NCBI GenBank assembly: GCA_030592165.1
Contig: JAUVKC010000035.1
Span: 1 to 9,129, forward strand
Length of the DNA stretch: 9,129 bases
Source: Candidatus Buchananbacteria bacterium
Lineage (GTDB): Bacteria > Patescibacteriota > Patescibacteriia > CAIXNZ01
Direction of reading: 5' to 3'
Shown: one piece after another, positions 5,890 through 9,129 of the stretch
Layout of the letters: each line of letters starts with the position of its first letter
How positions within the stretch are numbered: the stretch's first letter is position 1
The notes under the pieces: generated by a model
The model's input: only the letters and a program-made list of their open reading frames with translations
The model's database searches: none
Told to the model about the DNA's origin: nothing
Position numbers and translations under genes: made by a program

Positions 5890-5917
5890 TATTTAATAAT
5901 TATAATTTTTCAAAATA

Positions 5918-8008
5918 ATGGCTAAAAAACCTAAAAAAAAACCTGCTAAGCCAAAAAAAATAAAAAAACAATCTAACTCAAGTGAATATGGCGCCAAGCA
6001 AATTACTGTATTGGAAGGCTTAGATCCGGTTCGAAAAAGACCAGGGATGTACATCGGTAATACTGCTGAAGCTGGCTTGCATCATATGATTTGGGAAGTT
6101 GTTGATAATGGATTTGACGAAGCAATGGCAGGCTTTGCTGATTTAATTACAATAACCCTAAATGCAGATGGCACAGTTTCAGTAACGGATAATGGCCGTG
6201 GTATTCCAGTTGAAAAACATCCTGTGACAAAGGTTTCATCATTAGAAACTGTCATGACCAAGCTTCATGCTGGTGGTAAATTTGGTGATAGTGGCTATAA
6301 AGTTTCAGGTGGTCTTCATGGGGTTGGTGTTTCTGTAGTAAATGCCCTTTCAGAATATGTACGAGCTGAAGTTAAAAGGGATGGAAAACTTTGGGTTCAG
6401 GAATATAAAAGAGGTAAACCTTTAAAAAATATTAAAGCAGTCAAAGCAGCCAAAGGGACAGGAACCAGAATCACTTTCAAACCTGATACTCAAATATTTA
6501 CTGTGACTGAATTTAATATTAAGACAATCATAAAACATCTTCGACAACAAGCTTATTTAACTAAAGGAGTTAAAATAATTATCAAAGATGAAAGAAAAAA
6601 GAAAGATCCAAGAGAGTATAGTTTTTATTTCGAAGGTGGTATTGCTTCTTATGTTCGTTACTTGAACCACAAAAAAGAACCAAAACATGAAAATATTTTT
6701 TATATTCAAAAAGAATTGGATAATGTTCAAATAGAAATAGCCTTGCAATATGTTAATGAATTTAATGAAACTACTTTTACCTTTGCAAATAATATCCACA
6801 CTACTGAAGGTGGAATGCATTTAGTTGGGTTTAAAACTGCTTTAACCAGAACCTTAAATAATTTTGCCAGAAACAAAAACATTCTAAAAGAAAAAGATGA
6901 AAATTTAACTGGTGATGATACTAGAGAAGGTTTAACTGCAATAATCAGTGTTAAATTAAAAGATCCTCAATTTGAAGGACAAACCAAATCAAAACTTGGT
7001 AATGCTGAGATCAAGTCTATGGTTGATTCTGTCATGACTGAAAATTTTGGTATTTTTCTTGAAGAACATCCACGTGATGCAGAAAATATAATGAGCAAAT
7101 GTCTTTTAGCTGCCAGAGCCAGAGCTGCTGCCAAAAATGCTCGTGACACTATTTTACGTAAAGGTGCTCTTGATGGACTTACTTTACCTGGAAAATTATC
7201 AGATTGTTCTTCTAAGGGTAATGAAAACACTGAACTTTATATTGTTGAGGGAGACTCTGCTGGAGGTTCAGCTAAACAAGGTCGCGAAAGAGAATTTCAA
7301 GCTATCCTACCGCTTCGTGGTAAAATATTAAATGTTGAAAGAGCTAGAATAGACAAAATGCTAGCTAATAATGAAATAAAATCACTAATTATTGCACTTG
7401 GTACAAATATTGGTGAACAATTTAATATTGAAGATTTACGTTACAATAAAATTATTATCATGACAGATGCTGATGTTGATGGAGCTCATATTAAAACACT
7501 ATTATTAACCTTGTTTTATAGATATTTCCCTGAATTAATAAATAATGGACATATATATGTTGCCAAGCCACCACTCTACAGCGTTGGGAAAGGTAAAGAT
7601 GTAAAATGGGCTTATTCAGACGAAGAAAAAGATGCCATTGTTGAAAAACTATTGCAAGAAAAAGAAGTTAAAGCTGCTCAAAAAGTAACTAAAAAAGAAA
7701 AGAAAAACGAAGAAACTGAATCTGAAGAAGAAGCTATCGACGAAACAGTTGATCAAGATATGGAAATTTTAAAAACAAAAGCAGGCACAAGAATAAATAT
7801 CCAAAGATATAAAGGTCTTGGTGAAATGAACCCTGATCAATTGTGGACCACAACAATGGATCCTGAAACTCGTATTATGAAAATAATTAATATTGAAGAT
7901 GCTGCTAAAGCTGATGAAGTTTTTGACATTTTAATGGGTGGTGAAGTTGAAAATCGCAAACGATTTATCCAGTCTCATGCCAAGTCAGTTAAGAACTTGG
8001 ATATCTAA
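5918..8008 (+). CDS. gyrB: DNA gyrase subunit B
   Basis: GyrB supplies the ATPase and the TOPRIM half of the gyrase that introduces negative supercoils, working with GyrA. This 696-residue protein contains the GHKL ATPase (about 25-230): WEVVDNGFDEA with the catalytic-type Glu60 and Asn64, DNGRGIPV (91-98) and GGLHGVGVSVVNALS (131-145). The transducer domain follows (about 235-405). The TOPRIM domain has EGDSAGGSAKQGRE (444-457), LPLRGKILNVE (464-474) and TDADVDGAH (516-524, acidic triad Asp517/519/521). The C-terminal block includes QRYKGLGEMNPDQLW (629-643) and ends KNLDI, as in many GyrB proteins. Two extras stand out: a Lys/Pro-rich N-terminal extension of about 22 residues, and a charged insertion (about 578-616, basic then acidic) before the QRYKGLGEM block. 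The gene is monocistronic, with its own promoter and terminator. ParE is the alternative, but motif details favour GyrB. Confidence 0.96.
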   Translation: MAKKPKKKPAKPKKIKKQSNSSEYGAKQITVLEGLDPVRKRPGMYIGNTAEAGLHHMIWEVVDNGFDEAMAGFADLITITLNADGTVSVTDNGRGIPVEKHPVTKVSSLETVMTKLHAGGKFGDSGYKVSGGLHGVGVSVVNALSEYVRAEVKRDGKLWVQEYKRGKPLKNIKAVKAAKGTGTRITFKPDTQIFTVTEFNIKTIIKHLRQQAYLTKGVKIIIKDERKKKDPREYSFYFEGGIASYVRYLNHKKEPKHENIFYIQKELDNVQIEIALQYVNEFNETTFTFANNIHTTEGGMHLVGFKTALTRTLNNFARNKNILKEKDENLTGDDTREGLTAIISVKLKDPQFEGQTKSKLGNAEIKSMVDSVMTENFGIFLEEHPRDAENIMSKCLLAARARAAAKNARDTILRKGALDGLTLPGKLSDCSSKGNENTELYIVEGDSAGGSAKQGREREFQAILPLRGKILNVERARIDKMLANNEIKSLIIALGTNIGEQFNIEDLRYNKIIIMTDADVDGAHIKTLLLTLFYRYFPELINNGHIYVAKPPLYSVGKGKDVKWAYSDEEKDAIVEKLLQEKEVKAAQKVTKKEKKNEETESEEEAIDETVDQDMEILKTKAGTRINIQRYKGLGEMNPDQLWTTTMDPETRIMKIINIEDAAKADEVFDILMGGEVENRKRFIQSHAKSVKNLDI

Positions 8009-8019
8009 AATAGCAACTC

Positions 8020-8047
8020 AAAAAGCGAATTTAAAAATTCGCTTTTT
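8020..8047 (+). terminator. gyrB terminator
   Basis: AAAAAGCGAATT pairs perfectly with AATTCGCTTTTT across a 4-nt loop, with the T-run forming the 3' arm. It starts 11 nt after the gyrB stop. Only 8 nt separate it from the next ATG (8056). Confidence 0.88.
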
Positions 8048-8055
8048 ATAAATAT

Positions 8056-8328
8056 ATGATTGAAAAACTACCTGCTTTTTCAAAAAAAGAAAATGAAGAT
8101 ATAAACCGCCGTGATTTCTTAGAAAAATCAGGTAATTCAATTCTAGGTTTTAGTTTGCTAAATTTTAAAATTGGCGAAAAGAAAATGGAGAACACTTATT
8201 TATTATCCGGACTTTTAGTGAAAAAAATAATGAAGAAATTATTTTATAAATACTTCAACATTTTTTTTCTCAAAATATTTTCCCAGCAAAACTATCATTT
8301 TAACCTTGACTCCTTTTGTCTGTTTTAG
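8056..8328 (+). pseudogene. Probable truncated gene encoding a Tat-type signal peptide
   Basis: The first ~40 of 90 codons look real. NRRDFLEKSGNSILGFSLL (17-35) matches the twin-arginine signal pattern (RRxFL, then Lys/Ser/Gly and a hydrophobic stretch). After about residue 55 the frame loses any domain character, becomes Phe/Lys/Asn-rich like translated AT-rich DNA, and from 8239 overlaps an opposite-strand frame. No mature domain follows the signal. The likeliest reading is the 5' stub of a gene for a Tat-exported or membrane-anchored protein, cut by deletion. There is no SD, and the ATG is only 8 nt after the gyrB terminator, as also seen for the DUF3048 gene. A functional small protein is possible but less likely. 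Confidence 0.4.
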
Positions 8329-8532
8329 AAAAATATTCAGTTCATCAAAATTTATATCACTAATCTTAAGATCAATAACTTCACTTACAATTAGACTAAA
8401 ATCAAAAACTAAAAAGATTATTTGTCTATGTTTTTTATTCTTAATTTTAATAATAATTTTCTCTATTTCTTTACGAAATAAATAACTGGTGTTTATTTTG
8501 ATATCTTGTAGATTATCTAATTTATATCGAGT
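8239..8532 (-). pseudogene. Open frame lacking a start codon, likely a 5'-truncated gene remnant
   Basis: A minus-strand frame of 97 sense codons runs from just after an in-frame TGA (8533-8535) to TAA at 8239-8241. It has no ATG, GTG or TTG until an internal ATG about 28 codons from the end. The translation looks protein-like, with amphipathic Lys/Glu/Ile helices and strands (for example KEIEKIIIKIKNKK, QIIFLVFDF, VKVKMIVLLG). I do not recognise a family. It begins directly after the terminator of the 96-residue gene, so a deletion that removed the 5' half could have joined them. It may also be chance in AT-rich DNA, though 97 codons of balanced composition argues against that. Confidence 0.35.
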
Positions 8533-8545
8533 TCAGCTATTAAAA

Positions 8546-8572
8546 AATCGCCAGTCCTTAAACATGGCGATT
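8546..8572 (-). terminator. Terminator of the 96-residue gene
   Basis: AATCGCCA pairs with TGGCGATT across an 11-nt loop. On the minus strand the stem runs into TTTTTT (8542-8547). It lies about 20 nt after the TAG stop of the upstream gene. Confidence 0.88.
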
Positions 8573-8591
8573 ATTTTACGTAATTTTTGAT

Positions 8592-8882
8592 CTATAATTC
8601 TTCAATCAGTTCATTGATCAACGCTTGTAGAGGATGATCTTCCTCCTGAAAATTTTCCTTAATTTTATTCAACCCCTCTATTGCCTCTTTGACATGTTTC
8701 TCCGACATAATCATAGTAGAGAGGACTTGGGTTAGTGCAGATATGTAGCCTCTAGCAATAAGGGCAGCTTCTACCGCACTATCTTCATTTTCATTCGCAA
8801 TTGCAGTTTCGATCTGATCAATGCCAGTTTCTAGCATAGCGAGAATGACCTCATGTGCTAATTTCTTATTATCTTCACTCAT
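8592..8882 (-). CDS. Small acidic all-helical protein of unknown function (96 residues)
   Basis: I do not recognise a family. The protein is soluble, rich in Glu/Ala/Ile/Leu, has no cysteine, and reads as three or four amphipathic helices (about 4-28, 32-60, 61-79 and 83-96). This could be a small helical bundle or a coiled-coil oligomer. ATG at 8880-8882 lies 8 nt after a perfect AAGGAGG. The gene has its own promoter (8967-8995) and terminator (8546-8572), so it is a stand-alone unit likely to be well expressed. Its codon choice appears less AT-biased than in neighbouring genes by eye, which could reflect transfer or high expression. A probable insertion-sequence end lies just upstream of the promoter. 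Confidence 0.78.
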   Translation of the reverse strand: MSEDNKKLAHEVILAMLETGIDQIETAIANENEDSAVEAALIARGYISALTQVLSTMIMSEKHVKEAIEGLNKIKENFQEEDHPLQALINELIEEL

Positions 8883-8890
8883 TTTCCAAT

Positions 8891-8897
8891 CCTCCTT
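8891..8897 (-). promoter_or_regulatory. Strong SD (AAGGAGG) of the 96-residue gene
   Basis: AAGGAGG lies 8 nt before the ATG. With those of the 143-codon and 84-residue genes, it is one of only three clear SDs in the window. Confidence 0.85.
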
Positions 8898-8966
8898 AAA
8901 CTAAATTTTCCAAATTTCGCCACGACACCCTCATGACAAGGTTATCATCAAAATGAAAGATTTTAA

Positions 8967-8995
8967 ATTATAGCATGTTTATAAAAAAAAGTCAA
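8967..8995 (-). promoter_or_regulatory. Promoter of the 96-residue gene
   Basis: TTGACT (8990-8995), a 17-bp spacer and a consensus TATAAT (8967-8972) lie on the minus strand. The transcript would start near 8960, leaving a leader of about 78 nt, the longest in the window. The leader contains an AAATTT inverted repeat just upstream of the SD, but no recognised riboswitch. Confidence 0.82.
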
Positions 8996-9001
8996 GTAAA
9001 T

Positions 9002-9129
9002 GGGGCTCTTTAACAACTTTGGACAGTGAAAATATATAGTTTTTGTACTAAAATTAGCATAAATTAATCAATATATTATGACCAGAACTATACCCATTAA
9101 AATGTTACAAATAAAAAAGCTGCTTATTA
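9002..9129 (+). mobile_element. Possible left end of an insertion sequence (runs off the window)
   Basis: GGGGCTCTTTAACAACTTTG at 9002-9021, continuing GACAGT, resembles the GGCTCTTT-type terminal repeats I associate with ISL3-family elements. It is followed at 9078 by the start of an open frame. The partner repeat and target duplication would lie outside the window, so the call is tentative. Confidence 0.35.
9078..9129 (+). CDS. Partial open frame, possible transposase N-terminus
   Basis: ATG starts a frame of 17 complete codons (MTRTIPIKMLQIKKLLI) that is still open at the window edge. The basic, Leu/Ile-rich N-terminus fits the start of a transposase (ISL3- or IS21-type), but 17 residues cannot prove it. 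No SD is visible. Support comes mainly from the insertion-sequence-like end just upstream. Confidence 0.35.
   Translation, partial: MTRTIPIKMLQIKKLLI

Noticed and set aside
96..8882. No confident gene ends in TGA, suggesting UGA reassignment as in Gracilibacteria or SR1
   Set aside because: The long conserved genes contain no in-frame TGA and use GGN for glycine, so the standard code explains the data; AT-rich genomes favour TAA.
8903..8960. Possible riboswitch or attenuator in the long leader of the 96-residue gene
   Set aside because: Only weak A/T stems are visible, with no known aptamer motif and no alternative terminator.
9019..9077. Promoter for the partial frame at 9078
   Set aside because: TTGGAC and several TATA-like stretches exist, but none pairs at a normal spacing.

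Overview
The window looks like chromosome from a very AT-rich bacterium with a small genome, most likely a member of the Candidate Phyla Radiation (Patescibacteria, Parcubacteria-like). This is inference from style. Core genes (gyrB, a rodA/ftsW-type gene, the gene for ribosomal protein bL25) lie among small uncharacterised genes, and most core genes have no Shine-Dalgarno (SD) sequence. All confident genes end in TAA or TAG, and the long frames contain no internal TGA, so the standard code fits. No tRNA, rRNA or CRISPR array was seen.

Layout. 71-655 (minus): a 143-codon gene of unknown function with a near-ideal promoter and SD. Its best start codon is followed by an in-frame TAA at codon 6. 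666-2585 (minus): a DUF3048 (YerB-like) lipoprotein gene, then a polytopic membrane protein gene that appears frameshifted near its end, then an 84-aa gene and a terminator. The last ~90 bp of the DUF3048 gene are repeated after the membrane protein gene. 2595-3723 (minus): a zinc-ribbon protein gene and rplY (bL25), with their own promoter and terminator. 3787-5751 (minus): a SEDS glycosyltransferase (RodA/FtsW) gene preceded by a gene for a membrane-anchored protein of unknown function. 5752-5917: a divergent control region with two back-to-back sigma-70-type promoters. 5918-8008 (plus): gyrB, with a Lys-rich N-terminal extension and a charged insertion, then a strong terminator. 8048-8540: apparent gene decay, with a plus-strand fragment encoding a Tat-type signal and a minus-strand open frame without a start codon. 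8546-8995 (minus): a small acidic helical protein with its own promoter, SD and terminator. 8998-9129: probable left end of an insertion sequence, with the first 17 codons of a possible transposase running off the window.

How the genes work together. GyrB sets DNA supercoiling, bL25 binds 5S rRNA in the large ribosomal subunit, and the SEDS protein polymerises peptidoglycan glycan strands. The membrane-anchored protein and the DUF3048 lipoprotein probably act at the cell surface. The three small hypothetical genes form a separate class: each has a perfect AAGGAGG-type SD and a terminator, and two also have their own strong promoter. That contrasts sharply with the SD-less core genes. The most unusual points are the shared 3' tail of two adjacent unrelated genes, the nonsense codon behind ideal expression signals, and two genes whose ATG lies only 8-9 nt after a terminator hairpin.
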